From Methylococcus geothermalis (GTDB taxonomy: Bacteria > Pseudomonadota > Gammaproteobacteria > Methylococcales > Methylococcaceae): 64,000 nt of DNA. Positions within the stretch are counted from its first letter, which is position 1; every line of letters begins with the position of its first letter. Both the position numbers and the translations under genes were made by a program. The stretch covers positions 3,307,032 through 3,371,031 of the forward strand of contig NZ_CP046565.1 in assembly GCF_012769535.1 (NCBI RefSeq), read 5' to 3'. This document shows, piece by piece, positions 42,584 to 52,240 of this stretch. Under the pieces are notes generated by a model. The model made no database searches and was not told where the DNA came from. It saw nothing but the letters and a program-made list of their open reading frames with translations.

Positions 42584-43717
42584 TCAACGCCGCAAGGCGC
42601 GCTTGAGCGTCTCCGCCTTTTCCAGAGCCGCCTCGGCGGTTTCGGCCAGCACGTTGAAATGGCCCATCTTCCGCCCCGCTCTTGCGCTCGCCTTGCCGTA
42701 GAGATGAAGCACGGCCGAGGGCTCGCTCAGAATCAGATCCCAGGCCGGTTCGTCGTCGCGCCAGATGTCGCCCAGCAGGTTCACCATGACGACGGGGCTG
42801 AGCAGACGCGTGTCGGCCGGGGGCAGCTTGCACAGGGTGCGGACCTGCTGTCCGAACTGGCTCACGGCGCAGGCGTCCAGCGTGTAATGGCCGCTGTTGT
42901 GGGGCCGCGGCGCGACCTCGTTGATGACCAGGCCGCCGTCCCGCAGCACGAAAAACTCCACCGCCAGCACGCCGACGTAGTCCATCGCCTCCGCCAGGGC
43001 GCAGGCCATCTCACGAGCCCGTGCAGCAACATCGGGCGCCACCCGGGCCGGCACGATGCTGATGTCGAGGATGCCGGCCTCATGCTGATTTTCCGCGACG
43101 GGGAAGGTTCTCACGAGCTCCGCCGAGGTCCGCGCCACGATGACGGAAACCTCGGTCTGGAGGTCCAGCTTCTTCTCGAGGACACAGGGACGGCAGCCGA
43201 ACGCTTCGAAAGCGCTCCGGGCCTCTTCCGGCGTCGCCACCCGCACCTGTCCCTTGCCGTCGTAGCCGAAGCGCGCCGTCTTGAGGATGCCCGGCAGCAA
43301 CGGGGCGAGGTCGCCGGACAAGTCCAGCGCGGTTTCGACCGCGAGGAACGGCGCCACCGCCAGGCCCGCGCCCGCGATGTAGCGTTTTTCGACGATTCGG
43401 TCCTGGGCGATGGCCACGCAGGCCGAGGAAGGTGAAACCCGCGTTCTGGACTCCAGAAAACGCAAGCTGTCGGCGGGAACGTTCTCGAATTCGGTCGTCA
43501 CCGCCGCGCAGCTCGACGCGAGGTCCTCGAGCGCCCCCTCGTCGTCGTAGCCGGCACAGACATGGCGGTCCGCCACCATCCCCGCAGGGCTTTGGACATC
43601 GGGATCCAGCACGGTCACCCGGTAGCCCATGGACCGGGCCGCCATCGTGAACATGCGCCCCAACTGGCCGCCACCGAGAATGCCGAGCATCGCAGGGGGC
43701 AGGATGTGCGCCATCAT
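42584..43717 (-). CDS. purK: N5-carboxyaminoimidazole ribonucleotide synthase
   Basis: 377 aa. The ATG at 43717 overlaps the purE stop (ATGA), so the longer frame is disregarded. The ATP-grasp motifs [37 protein letters not shown] and [21 protein letters not shown] are present. It carboxylates AIR with ATP and bicarbonate, feeding PurE. Confidence 0.96.
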   Translation of the reverse strand: MMAHILPPAMLGILGGGQLGRMFTMAARSMGYRVTVLDPDVQSPAGMVADRHVCAGYDDEGALEDLASSCAAVTTEFENVPADSLRFLESRTRVSPSSACVAIAQDRIVEKRYIAGAGLAVAPFLAVETALDLSGDLAPLLPGILKTARFGYDGKGQVRVATPEEARSAFEAFGCRPCVLEKKLDLQTEVSVIVARTSAELVRTFPVAENQHEAGILDISIVPARVAPDVAARAREMACALAEAMDYVGVLAVEFFVLRDGGLVINEVAPRPHNSGHYTLDACAVSQFGQQVRTLCKLPPADTRLLSPVVMVNLLGDIWRDDEPAWDLILSEPSAVLHLYGKASARAGRKMGHFNVLAETAEAALEKAETLKRALRR

Positions 43718-44202
43718 CGCGCCTCCGGCAACGTCGCCGCCAACACGGACTCGGCCTGGCGCCGGCGGAATTCGTCGAGACGAAGCTGCAACGCCGGATC
43801 GCCGTTCGCCAGCAAGGCCACCGCGAACAGCGCTGCGTTGACCGCCCCCGCCTCGCCGATGGCGAAGGTCGCGACCGGAACGCCCTTGGGCATCTGCACG
43901 ATCGAATACAGCGAATCCTGCCCGCCGAGATGCTTGCTGGGCACCGGCACCCCCAGCACCGGCACGGTGGTCTTGGCCGCCATCATTCCGGGCAGATGCG
44001 CCGCCCCGCCGGCACCGGCTATGATGCACTGCAGGCCGCGTCCGCGAGCACCTTCCGCATACTCGAACAACAGATCCGGGGTTCGATGGGCTGACACCAC
44101 TTTGGCCTCGCACGGGATATCGAACTCTTCGAGCTTACGGACAGCGTGCTGCATGACGTCCCAGTCGCTGGTACTCCCCATCACGATACCGACCTGAACC
44201 AT
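43714..44202 (-). CDS. purE: N5-carboxyaminoimidazole ribonucleotide mutase
   Basis: 162 aa. [31 protein letters not shown] and [19 protein letters not shown] are the class I PurE signatures; His in AHRTP is catalytic. It moves the carboxyl group to C4 of AIR. It forms an operon with purK by a four-base overlap. Confidence 0.97.
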   Translation of the reverse strand: MVQVGIVMGSTSDWDVMQHAVRKLEEFDIPCEAKVVSAHRTPDLLFEYAEGARGRGLQCIIAGAGGAAHLPGMMAAKTTVPVLGVPVPSKHLGGQDSLYSIVQMPKGVPVATFAIGEAGAVNAALFAVALLANGDPALQLRLDEFRRRQAESVLAATLPEAR

Positions 44203-44285
44203 TAGGGTACTCGTTGCCGTTGAAAAAAGCTCCTATGATACCCCACACCCCCAAGGCACCCCAAATCCTGCCACATCCCCCTTCC

Positions 44286-45050
44286 ATGAACGACCCCTTC
44301 GCCGCGAGCATCGACCCCGCTGAGATCGAACGCTTCGAACGCCTGGCGGGCTCGAAGACCAGCGGAGCTGAAGCATGGTGGAATCCGGAAGGACCGTTCT
44401 GGCCGCTGCACCGGCTGAACGCGCTTCGGCTGGATTTCATCCGCGGCCGCCTGTTGGAGCAATTCGGGCGCAGCCCCGCGGCGCCACGGCCTCTCGCCGG
44501 GTTGGACATACTCGACATCGGCTGCGGCGGCGGCCTGCTGAGCGAAGCGCTGGCCGCACTGGGCGCAAGAGTCCACGGCGTCGATGCCGCCGAGCGCAAC
44601 ATCGAGATCGCTCGCCGCCACGCGGCAGGCCGAGCGCTGGACATCCAATACCAGACCGGAACGGCAGAATCTCTGGCGGCGCACGGCCGGGACTACGACG
44701 CTGTCATGAACCTCGAGGTCGTCGAGCACGTTGCCGATCTTCCGGCGTTCATGCAGGCCTGCTGCCGGCTGGTCCGTCCCGGCGGTTGCATGGTGGTTTC
44801 CACGATCAACCGCACCTGGGTTTCCTATGTCGCCGCCATCGTTGGCGCCGAATATCTGCTGCGCTGGCTGCCCCGAGGAACCCACCAATGGCGCAAATTC
44901 CGGACTCCAGCCGAACTCCACGACCTGCTCGAATGCGGCGGCCTCGAAATCCGGGAAACCACCGGCGTCGGCATGCTGCCGATCGCCCGCCGGCCCTTCC
45001 TGACACCCTTCCGGGGTGTGAACTACATGCTGCTGGCTGCAAGGCCGTGA
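44286..45050 (+). CDS. ubiG: ubiquinone biosynthesis O-methyltransferase
   Basis: 254 aa from the ATG at 44286. WWNPEGPFWPLHRLNALRLDF (broken here at WPLH), DIGCGGGLLSEALAALGA, NLEVVEHVADLP and the late TNQWRKF-like HQWRKFRTPAEL match UbiG. It methylates two hydroxyls during ubiquinone synthesis with S-adenosylmethionine. It is divergent from purE and lies 72 bp before rapA. Confidence 0.93.
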   Translation: MNDPFAASIDPAEIERFERLAGSKTSGAEAWWNPEGPFWPLHRLNALRLDFIRGRLLEQFGRSPAAPRPLAGLDILDIGCGGGLLSEALAALGARVHGVDAAERNIEIARRHAAGRALDIQYQTGTAESLAAHGRDYDAVMNLEVVEHVADLPAFMQACCRLVRPGGCMVVSTINRTWVSYVAAIVGAEYLLRWLPRGTHQWRKFRTPAELHDLLECGGLEIRETTGVGMLPIARRPFLTPFRGVNYMLLAARP

Positions 45051-45122
45051 TCGATCCGATCTTTCGCCATCTGGTAAAATTCCGCCCCTTTGTTCCGCAA
45101 ACTCCTGGATGGCGATCCTTTC

Positions 45123-47969
45123 ATGCCTGAGCCCCGACACACACTCCGTTCCGGACAACGCTGGATCAGCGATACGGAGCCGGAACTGGGACTGGGCACC
45201 GTGCTCAGCGTCGAGTACAACAAAATCACCGTCTTGTTCATCGCCAGCGGCGAACGGCGCATCTACGCCCTCGGCAATGCCCCGCTGACCCGCGTCCGGT
45301 TCGCGTCCGGCGACCGGGTGGAAAGCGTGGACGGCTGGTCGATGCGGGTCGATGAAGTCGAGGAGAGGGACGGCCTGCTGGTCTATGTTGGCAGGGACGC
45401 GGACGGAAACTCTCGCACACTCGACGAAATCGAGCTCAACCCGTTTCTCCAGTTCAACAAGCCGCAGGACCGGCTGTTCTCGGGCCAGATCGATCCCGGC
45501 GACGTGTTCCGCTTGCGCATCGAGACCTGCGAAAAACTCGCCCGCCTGGAACAGTCGCCGGTACTGGGCCTCATCGGCGCCCGCACCAGCCCGATTCCTC
45601 ACCAGCTCTACATCGCCCATGAAGTTGCGTCGCGGCATGCCCCGCGGGTGCTGCTGGCGGACGAGGTCGGGCTGGGCAAGACCATCGAGGCCGGGCTGAT
45701 CATCCACCACCGGATCATCACCGGCCGTACTGAAAAGGTGCTGATCCTGGTGCCGAACATGCTGCTTCACCAGTGGCTGGTGGAAATGCTGCGGCGCTTC
45801 AACCTGCGCTTCAGCCTGATCGGCGACGATGCCTACGAGGAGGCCGCCGAAGAAGGTCATCCGTTCGCGGATGCGAACCTGGCGCTGAGCAGCCTGGATT
45901 TCATCCTCAAAGACCCGGCCAGGCATCGCTATGTGCTCGATGTCGCCTGGGACATGGTCGTCATCGACGAAGCGCATCATCTCGAATGGTCGCCGCAAGG
46001 CCCGAGTCCGGCCTATGCCTTCGTCGAGGCCCTGGCCAGGCGGACGCCCGGCCTGCTGCTGCTGACCGCGACGCCGGAACAGCTCGGCAAGTTCGGCCAC
46101 TTCGCCCGCCTTCGGCTGCTCGATCCCGATCGTTTCTTCGATTTCGAGCAGTTCCGGCAGGAGGAGCAGGAATACACGGCGCTGGCCGACGTCATCAACA
46201 AGCTGCTCGACAACCCGCGGCTCGACGCCGAAACCTTCGGGCAACTGCAGCGTTTCGTCCAGCACGACCGCGCCGATGCGCTGATGGGAGACTTGGACGA
46301 CCCGGACCACGCGGCCCACGCCCGCAACGCGCTGATCCAGCTTCTGCTGGACCGTCACGGTACCGGCCGGGTGCTGTTCCGCAATACCCGGAGCACGGTC
46401 CACGGCTTCCCGTCCCGTCTGCTGCACGGACGTCCCCTCCCCCTGCCGGAGCATTACCGGTCGCGGATGGCGTCGCTCGAGGCCCGGCTGTGGCCGGAAT
46501 CGTCCAGCGACGACCCGGAGTGGTGGCGCCACGATCCGCGCGTGCACTGGCTGCTCGATACCGTCCAGCGTCTCAAGCCCTCACGCTCGAAGCTTCTTGT
46601 CATCTGCCACCGGCGCCAGACCGCGATCGACCTGGAAAACGCGCTGAGAACGTTGGGCGGCGTCCGCGTGGCGGTGTTCCACGAGGACATGTCGATCATC
46701 ACCCGCGACCGCGCCGCGGCATGGTTCGCCGACGAAGAGGAAGGCGCACAGGTGCTGGTCTGCTCCGAGATCGGCAGCGAAGGGCGCAACTTCCAGTTCG
46801 CGCACCACCTCGTGCTGTTCGATCTGCCCCTGGACCCCAACTTGCTGGAGCAGCGGATCGGCCGCTTGGACCGGATCGGCCAGCGCCACAGCATCGACAT
46901 CCACGTACCCTATTTCGAAGACACGGCCCAGGCGATCCTGTTCCGCTGGTACCACGAAGGCCTGGATGCCTTCCATCGCCCCGCCGGCGCAGGTGCCGCA
47001 GTGTTCGCCCGGCTCGGCGAGGAACTGAAAACGGTATTGGCCGCACCGGACGGCGGAGCCGAAGCGCTGATCCGGCATACCCGAAGACTGGCCGAGGATA
47101 TCGAGGCGGAGCTGCACGCCGGCCGGGACCGCCTGCTGGAACTCAACTCCTGCCGGCCGGATCCGGCCAACCGCCTGGTGGAAGCGGTCTGCGCCTGGGA
47201 CCGCGACGCCGCTTTATGGCCTTGGCTAGAAGCCGTATGCGATGCTTACGGCGTCATCGTCGAGGAACATTCCACCGACTGTTACATCCTCCGCCCCGGC
47301 GAACACCTGCGGGTTCCCAAGTTCCCGGAGCTACCGGACGACGGCGTCACCGTCACCCTCAGCCGGGACGTGGCACTGGCGCGCGAAGACATGCTGTTCC
47401 TGAGCTGGGAGCATCCCATGGTGCAGGGCGCCATGGACCTGATCCTGAACGGCGAGCACGGCAGCGCCTCCCTCGGTTTCGTTTCGCATCCAACCCTCCC
47501 CGCCGGCCAGATGCTGCTGGAAACCTTCCATCGGATCGAATGCCCCGCCCCCCGCCGTCTGCAACTTTTCCGCTTCCTTCCGACGACCTTGATACGCACG
47601 CTGCTGGACCATCGGGGGCAGGACCTCGGCCGGATCGTCGCAGCGGAATTCGACGAGCGGCCCCACGCCTTCGAGGCCGAGAAGGTCCGCGCTTTCGTCA
47701 GGAGCCAAAAACAGAATCTGGAAAAATTGCTGGCCTTGGCCGAAACCCGGGCCGGGGCGCGCCTGCCCGAAATCGTGGCCGAGAGCAGCCAGCGCATGCT
47801 CGATGAGATGGGGGACGAAATCAAACGGCTGGCCGCACTCCGGAACATCAACCCCAGCGTCCGGCCGGAAGAGCTGGACAAGCTCAAGGACGATGCTGTC
47901 GAGATGCATGCGTATCTTCAAACCGCGCATCTGCGGCTCGATGCCGTCCGACTCCTCGTTACCGTATAG
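45123..47969 (+). CDS. rapA: RNA polymerase-associated ATPase RapA
   Basis: 948 aa from ATG 45123. The N-terminal Tudor-like part (GQRWISDTEPELGLGTVL) is followed by a SNF2-type helicase: Walker A LADEVGLGKTIEAGLI near 180, Walker B VIDEAHH near 281, TATPEQLGKFGHFARL, and the second RecA fold with CSEIGSEGRNFQFA and EQRIGRLDRIGQ. Length and order match RapA/HepA, which recycles stalled RNA polymerase. A strong terminator follows. Confidence 0.96.
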   Translation: MPEPRHTLRSGQRWISDTEPELGLGTVLSVEYNKITVLFIASGERRIYALGNAPLTRVRFASGDRVESVDGWSMRVDEVEERDGLLVYVGRDADGNSRTLDEIELNPFLQFNKPQDRLFSGQIDPGDVFRLRIETCEKLARLEQSPVLGLIGARTSPIPHQLYIAHEVASRHAPRVLLADEVGLGKTIEAGLIIHHRIITGRTEKVLILVPNMLLHQWLVEMLRRFNLRFSLIGDDAYEEAAEEGHPFADANLALSSLDFILKDPARHRYVLDVAWDMVVIDEAHHLEWSPQGPSPAYAFVEALARRTPGLLLLTATPEQLGKFGHFARLRLLDPDRFFDFEQFRQEEQEYTALADVINKLLDNPRLDAETFGQLQRFVQHDRADALMGDLDDPDHAAHARNALIQLLLDRHGTGRVLFRNTRSTVHGFPSRLLHGRPLPLPEHYRSRMASLEARLWPESSSDDPEWWRHDPRVHWLLDTVQRLKPSRSKLLVICHRRQTAIDLENALRTLGGVRVAVFHEDMSIITRDRAAAWFADEEEGAQVLVCSEIGSEGRNFQFAHHLVLFDLPLDPNLLEQRIGRLDRIGQRHSIDIHVPYFEDTAQAILFRWYHEGLDAFHRPAGAGAAVFARLGEELKTVLAAPDGGAEALIRHTRRLAEDIEAELHAGRDRLLELNSCRPDPANRLVEAVCAWDRDAALWPWLEAVCDAYGVIVEEHSTDCYILRPGEHLRVPKFPELPDDGVTVTLSRDVALAREDMLFLSWEHPMVQGAMDLILNGEHGSASLGFVSHPTLPAGQMLLETFHRIECPAPRRLQLFRFLPTTLIRTLLDHRGQDLGRIVAAEFDERPHAFEAEKVRAFVRSQKQNLEKLLALAETRAGARLPEIVAESSQRMLDEMGDEIKRLAALRNINPSVRPEELDKLKDDAVEMHAYLQTAHLRLDAVRLLVTV

Positions 47970-47982
47970 TTCACGACCCAAG

Positions 47983-48009
47983 AAAAAGGGGAGCCTCGCT
48001 CCCCTTTTT
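47983..48009. terminator. bidirectional terminator between rapA and hsp20
   Basis: The perfect 12-bp arms AAAAAGGGGAGC and GCTCCCCTTTTT have a CTC loop. The T-run on the plus strand ends rapA, and the A-run gives a T-run on the minus strand for the convergent small heat-shock gene. Confidence 0.92.
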
Positions 48010-48038
48010 TCAGCCTGTTCCCTGCCCGCCGCCTCGCA

Positions 48039-48473
48039 TCATTCGGTGCTGACGACGATCCGCCGCGGTTGAATCGCCGCCTTCTTCGGAATCACGATCT
48101 CCAGCACGCCATTGTTGTAGCGCGCGGAGATGCCCTCGGCATCGGCCGTGTCCGGCAGCGAAAACCGGCGGTAGAAACTGCCGTAGACCCGCTCGATGCG
48201 CTTGTAGCCCGAACGCTCCGTACGGGCCTCGGTGTTCCGCTCGCCACGCAACGTTAGTACGCCCTGCTCCATGGACACGTCGATGTCCTCCGTGCTGACG
48301 CCCGGCAGATCGGCGAGGAGGACGTAACGATCGGCTTCCTCCTTGATGTCCACGGCCGGCGTCCATTCGGCCGTCGCGGCCGAGTCGGGACCCGGGCGCC
48401 CCTCGAACGATCGCTCCAGCTCCCGCTGCAGTTGATTCAACAAACTCCACGGCTCATTGCGGCTGACTGTCAT
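48039..48473 (-). CDS. Hsp20-family small heat-shock protein
   Basis: 144 aa. The alpha-crystallin domain is clear: TPAVDIKEEADRYVLLADLP, LTLRGERNTEAR, YGSFYRRFSLPDTAD and the end strand GVLEIVIPKK. It holds unfolding proteins and prevents aggregation. The ATG at 48473 has GGAG eight bases upstream. A heat-shock-like promoter may lie upstream (48506-48535). Confidence 0.94.
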   Translation of the reverse strand: MTVSRNEPWSLLNQLQRELERSFEGRPGPDSAATAEWTPAVDIKEEADRYVLLADLPGVSTEDIDVSMEQGVLTLRGERNTEARTERSGYKRIERVYGSFYRRFSLPDTADAEGISARYNNGVLEIVIPKKAAIQPRRIVVSTE

Positions 48474-48505
48474 GACGCATCTCCTGTCTAATTTGGCCTA
48501 CCCGA

Positions 48506-48535
48506 GTTAGGGCGCGCGGCGATGAAGATTTCAAC
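48506..48535 (-). promoter_or_regulatory. possible sigma-32-type promoter of the hsp20 gene
   Basis: On the minus strand GTTGAAA (48529-48535) is followed after 16 bp by CCCTAAC (48506-48512). The sigma-32 consensus is CTTGAAA with CCCCATNT after 11 to 16 bp, so the -35 fits well and the -10 only in part. The position, 33 bp before the start codon, is right. Confidence 0.35.
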
Positions 48536-48571
48536 GAAACGTCGCCTCGACCGGCAAGCGACCTCACAAAC

Positions 48572-49870
48572 TTAGTTTTTCACGCCGTTCTTGTGCACGA
48601 TGTTGATGCCCTTGAGCAGGTTGAGCGCTTCGTTCAGCGGATAATCCTGCAAGGCGAGCGCCTCATCGAGTCTTTCGCCATCCTTGTCCTTGGCGTCGCC
48701 GCCTTTCTTGGACTTGTCGTTGCTCAGGTGGCCGGCCAGGTCGGCCTCCTTGATCGGTGCGAATTCCGACTTCGCCGCCATCTCCAGCTTCACCCGCGAA
48801 ATCGGCACGTCCGGCGTGATACCCTCGGCCTGGATCGAACGCCCCGACGGAGTGTAGTAGCGCGCCGTGGTCAGCTTCACCGCGCCGCCGTTGCTGGTCG
48901 GCAGGATGGTCTGTACCGAGCCCTTGCCGAAGGTCTTCTCGCCCATGATGACCGCACGCTTGTGATCCTGCAGCGCGCCCGCGACGATCTCCGATGCGGA
49001 GGCCGAGCCGCCGTTGATCAGCACCACCATGGGGGCGCCGCCGATGATGTCGTTGGGCGTCGCGGAGAAGCGCATCTTCGCATCCTCCACCCGGCCGTCG
49101 GTGTAGACGATCAGGCCGCTTTCCAGGAAAGCGTCGCTCACCGCCACGGCAGCATTGAGGACACCCCCCGGATTGTTGCGCAAGTCGAGAACGAGGCCTT
49201 TCAAAGCCCCCTTCTTCTTCATCTCGTCGACGGCCTCGACCATGTTGTCCCCGGTCTTGGACTGGAAGCTGGTGATGCGCAAATAACCGTAGCCGTCTTC
49301 GAGCATCCTGCTCTTGACGCTCTTGATCTTGATGATGTCGCGGGTAATGGTGATCTTGAGCGGCTGCTCGACGCCTTCGCGCACCACCGTCAGCACGATC
49401 GGACTGCCCGGCTCGCCGCGCATCATCTTCACGGCATCGTTGAGGGACATGCCCTTCACCGGCTTATCGTCCAGCCGGATGATCAGGTCGCCCGCCTTGA
49501 TGCCCGCATGGAAAGCCGGCGTATCGTCGATCGGCGCGATGACCTTGACGAAACCGTTCTCCATCCCGACTTCGATTCCCAGGCCGCCGAACTGGCCGGT
49601 AGTGCCGACCTTCAGTTCGTTGTACTGCTCTTGATCCAGGTAGCTGGAGTGCGGATCGAGGCCCGACAGCATCCCCCGGATGGCGTCTTCCAGAAGCTTG
49701 TCGTCCGGTACCGGCTCGACGTAGTCCTGCTGGATGCGACCGTAAACCTCGGAAAAGGTCTTCAGTCCCTCGAACGGGATATTGACCGCCCCGGCCGGCG
49801 TCTGTTTATCTTCCGCCCAACTTGCTGCCGACAACGCACCGAGTAACAAACCAATCTTGAGCGCACGCAT
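48572..49870 (-). CDS. ctpA: C-terminal processing protease (S41)
   Basis: 432 aa. The ATG at 49870 begins a signal peptide (KIGLLLGALSAASWAE). The PDZ domain (GLGIEVGMENGFVKVIAPID, split here, and AGIKAGDLIIRLDDKPVKG) precedes the S41 core with LRNNPGGVLNAAV, NGGSASASEIVAGAL (catalytic Ser), and GEKTFGKGSVQ (catalytic Lys). It cleaves periplasmic proteins from the C-terminus. A Lys/Asp-rich region precedes the C-terminus. It follows envC by 70 bp on the same strand. Confidence 0.95.
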   Translation of the reverse strand: MRALKIGLLLGALSAASWAEDKQTPAGAVNIPFEGLKTFSEVYGRIQQDYVEPVPDDKLLEDAIRGMLSGLDPHSSYLDQEQYNELKVGTTGQFGGLGIEVGMENGFVKVIAPIDDTPAFHAGIKAGDLIIRLDDKPVKGMSLNDAVKMMRGEPGSPIVLTVVREGVEQPLKITITRDIIKIKSVKSRMLEDGYGYLRITSFQSKTGDNMVEAVDEMKKKGALKGLVLDLRNNPGGVLNAAVAVSDAFLESGLIVYTDGRVEDAKMRFSATPNDIIGGAPMVVLINGGSASASEIVAGALQDHKRAVIMGEKTFGKGSVQTILPTSNGGAVKLTTARYYTPSGRSIQAEGITPDVPISRVKLEMAAKSEFAPIKEADLAGHLSNDKSKKGGDAKDKDGERLDEALALQDYPLNEALNLLKGINIVHKNGVKN

Positions 49871-49940
49871 GCCCGTCACTTTCACCCTATCTCTAAAGAT
49901 TCCGCAATAAATACCGCAACAAACCGACCCCGGGTGCAGC

Positions 49941-51176
49941 TCAATCCTTGCACCATTGCGAAGGATCCATGGCTTGACCCTTCTCCCGGATGCCGAAATA
50001 CAGGCCGGGCTCCGGCTGTCCGCCGCTGGAACCGACGCTGGCGATGACCTCTCCGGTCTCCACCCAGTCGCCGACGTTCTTGTATACGCTCTGGTTGAAC
50101 GCATACAGGCTCATATAGCCGTCGCCGTGGTCGACGATGGTAAGCAAACCGTAGCCGCGAAGCCAATCGGAAAAAACCACCCGACCTTCCGAAACCGCCT
50201 TGACCGGCGCACCTTCCGGCGCCCGGATCACCACGCCGTCCCAACGGCCCGACATCCTCTGCCCGCCGAACTGCGCCACCCGCTCCCCCGCGGCGGGCCA
50301 GCTCAACTGGCCTTTGCGCAGCGCGAAAGATTTCGGTGCGACGAGCGAAGCCGTGAAGCCTGCGACGATTTCGCGCAGCGAGGATACCAGTGCTTCCAAT
50401 CGATGCTCGCTTTCCCTGAGCCGGACCAGTTCGGCATCCTTGCCCTGGCGTTCCTGGTGAAGCCTGGCCAGAACGTCGAGGCGCTCCCGCCGGGCTTCAT
50501 CCAATTCGACCTTTTCGCGCTGGATGCGTTCCCGAAGCGCATCGAGGCGCCCGGCATCGGCCGCCGCCTCGTCCTGCAGCGTCCGGACCTGGGCAATATC
50601 CTTTTGCAGCGCCTCGAGACGGGCGTAGCGGTCGCGGTTCAGATAGCCATGATACGCCATCATGCGGGCGAGCCGTCCCGGCTCGTCGATATTCAGCACG
50701 AGCTTGAGCCATTGCTGATCGCCGAGCGCATAGGCCGACCGCGCCAGCGAGGCCAGCGCCTTGTGCTGCTTGAGCACCGCCTGCTGCAACTCGGCGAGGC
50801 GTCGGCTCGATTCGGCCGCGCGCCTGGACTGGACTGCCGTCTTGTCCTCCAGCAGCCGGAGCGTGTGCACCAGATCGCCATAACGCTCCTCCACCCGCCT
50901 CAGCTCAGCGGAAACGCTGCCCCGCCGGGCTTCGATCGTTTCCAGTTCCTTCTCCGCAGACTCGATGCGGTCGCGTACCGCCTTGAGCCGCTCGGCGGCG
51001 TCGCCATCCTCCGCTCCCCCCACCTGCCAAGGCAGCGACAACATCAGGAATCCGGAGAAAACGCATGCCCTCGCATACCGGAGCCTTCCCGACGAACGCC
51101 GTTCGTCCCCAGCCGCTCCCGGCGGATTGGCCCCGGCGGACGAGAACGAACAAAACCTTCGCTGCGCTGCTTTCAC
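49941..51176 (-). CDS. envC: EnvC-like murein hydrolase activator
   Basis: 411 aa. A signal segment (FSGFLMLSLPWQVGGAE) lies about 40 residues in, so a later start is possible. A long coiled-coil (about 60-270) precedes a LytM/M23 domain at the C-terminus (RWDGVVIRAPEGAPVKAVSEG, cut here, and DHGDGYMSLYAFNQ). The zinc-binding His of active M23 enzymes are missing (GRWDG and LYFGI where His would be expected), as in EnvC. It would activate amidases at the septum rather than cut peptidoglycan itself. It sits beside ctpA, as in many gammaproteobacteria. Confidence 0.92.
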   Translation of the reverse strand: MKAAQRRFCSFSSAGANPPGAAGDERRSSGRLRYARACVFSGFLMLSLPWQVGGAEDGDAAERLKAVRDRIESAEKELETIEARRGSVSAELRRVEERYGDLVHTLRLLEDKTAVQSRRAAESSRRLAELQQAVLKQHKALASLARSAYALGDQQWLKLVLNIDEPGRLARMMAYHGYLNRDRYARLEALQKDIAQVRTLQDEAAADAGRLDALRERIQREKVELDEARRERLDVLARLHQERQGKDAELVRLRESEHRLEALVSSLREIVAGFTASLVAPKSFALRKGQLSWPAAGERVAQFGGQRMSGRWDGVVIRAPEGAPVKAVSEGRVVFSDWLRGYGLLTIVDHGDGYMSLYAFNQSVYKNVGDWVETGEVIASVGSSGGQPEPGLYFGIREKGQAMDPSQWCKD

Positions 51177-51399
51177 GTCGAAAGATCACGGGCAGGCACA
51201 CTGCGGCGCCGGTTCAACGTATAATTTTCCGATTAAACGAACGCCGCGAACGGAGTCGGGCCCTATAGCCTGATAGAATGCCGGATGCGTGCGAAACAAG
51301 ATACATTAGTCTAACCAATTTTTGGGGTTGCGTCGTGCCCGTCCCTATGCCGAGGGCCGGGACTCCCACCGCGACACATGCCACCCCGGTGCGAAAAAC

Positions 51400-51702
51400 A
51401 TGCAAACTGACCTCATCACCGACGAATCGGATATCCGCCTCGCCGCCCACAGCCTCAAGGCCATGGCGCATCCCTTGCGGCTCAAGATTCTGTGCACCCT
51501 GAGCACCGGGCGCATCAGCGTCCAGGACCTGGTGGAACAAGTCGGGACCACGCAAAGCAATGTTTCGCAGCACCTCGCCATCCTGCGGGACAAAGGCATC
51601 CTGAATTTCCATCGGGATGCCAACAAGGTCTACTACTTCGTGGACGACGAAAGGATGCTGCAGCTCATTCGCATGATCAAGGAAGTCTTCTGCAAACATT
51701 AG
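51400..51702 (+). CDS. ArsR/SmtB regulator with the cysteine pair of BigR/SqrR persulfide sensors
   Basis: 100 aa from ATG 51400. The winged-helix core is KAMAHPLRLKILCTLS, VQDLVEQVGTTQSNVSQHLA and RDANKVYYFV. The metal site ELCVCDL of ArsR is absent. Two cysteines at 32 (ILCTL) and 98 (VFCKH) match the positions used by BigR, YgaV and SqrR to sense sulfane sulfur by a tetrasulfide link. The following gene encodes a rhodanese, a sulfur-handling enzyme. The likely role is a thiol-persulfide-responsive repressor of this gene. A short palindrome TTAGTCTAA at 51306-51314 could be part of an operator, but this is unproven. Confidence 0.82.
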   Translation: MQTDLITDESDIRLAAHSLKAMAHPLRLKILCTLSTGRISVQDLVEQVGTTQSNVSQHLAILRDKGILNFHRDANKVYYFVDDERMLQLIRMIKEVFCKH

Positions 51703-51763
51703 AACACCCGGCGGGCCTTCGCCGGACAGACCAACGAATCCCAATTTTCAAAGTGAGGAAGAC

Positions 51764-52201
51764 ATGACCCGGTTGCTCGAATTTCTCGGCAATCACTGGA
51801 TGATGGCCAGCGCCCTGCTCGTCGTCACCGTTCTGCTGATGCAAGACCTCCTGGAATCGCTGTTCCGCAAGCACAAGGTGCTGACCCCGGCCGGCGCCGT
51901 CCAGCTGATGAACACGGAAGAAGTCCTGGTGGTCGACGTCCGCGAGCCGGCGGAATTCGCCGAAGGCCACATCGAAGGCGCCTACCCCATTCCCCTCGGG
52001 AAGCTCGAGGAGCGCGCATCCGAAATCGCCCAGCACAAGGATGCGCCGATCATCGTCACCTGCCAGCAGGGCACCCGTTCGCCCTCCGCCTGCAAGACCC
52101 TGACGAAACAAGGCTTCAACCGGGTGTACGAGCTGCGCGGCGGCATGTTGGCATGGAGAGACGCCCATTACCCCGTCACCAAGAAACGCAAGAAATCCTG
52201 A
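51764..52201 (+). CDS. membrane-anchored rhodanese-like protein (YibN type)
   Basis: 145 aa. An N-terminal membrane helix (MASALLVVTVLLMQDLL) is followed by one rhodanese domain with VVDVREPAEFAEGHI and the active-site loop VTCQQGTRS (Cys 100). It could transfer sulfane sulfur to a thiol acceptor on the cytoplasmic face. In E. coli the homologue YibN also precedes secB and gpsA. It lies 61 bp after the ArsR-like gene and is probably under its control. Confidence 0.9.
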   Translation: MTRLLEFLGNHWMMASALLVVTVLLMQDLLESLFRKHKVLTPAGAVQLMNTEEVLVVDVREPAEFAEGHIEGAYPIPLGKLEERASEIAQHKDAPIIVTCQQGTRSPSACKTLTKQGFNRVYELRGGMLAWRDAHYPVTKKRKKS

Positions 52202-52240
52202 TACCTCATCCTTATCACCACTCTGCCATTGCCAGAAGAC

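Noticed and set aside
44202..46547. A 781-codon open frame antisense to ubiG and rapA
   Set aside because: It lies opposite clearly conserved genes, has no domain and has the composition expected from high-GC third positions. The same applies to long antisense frames over pyrG, glgP, envC, ntrC and the ClC gene.
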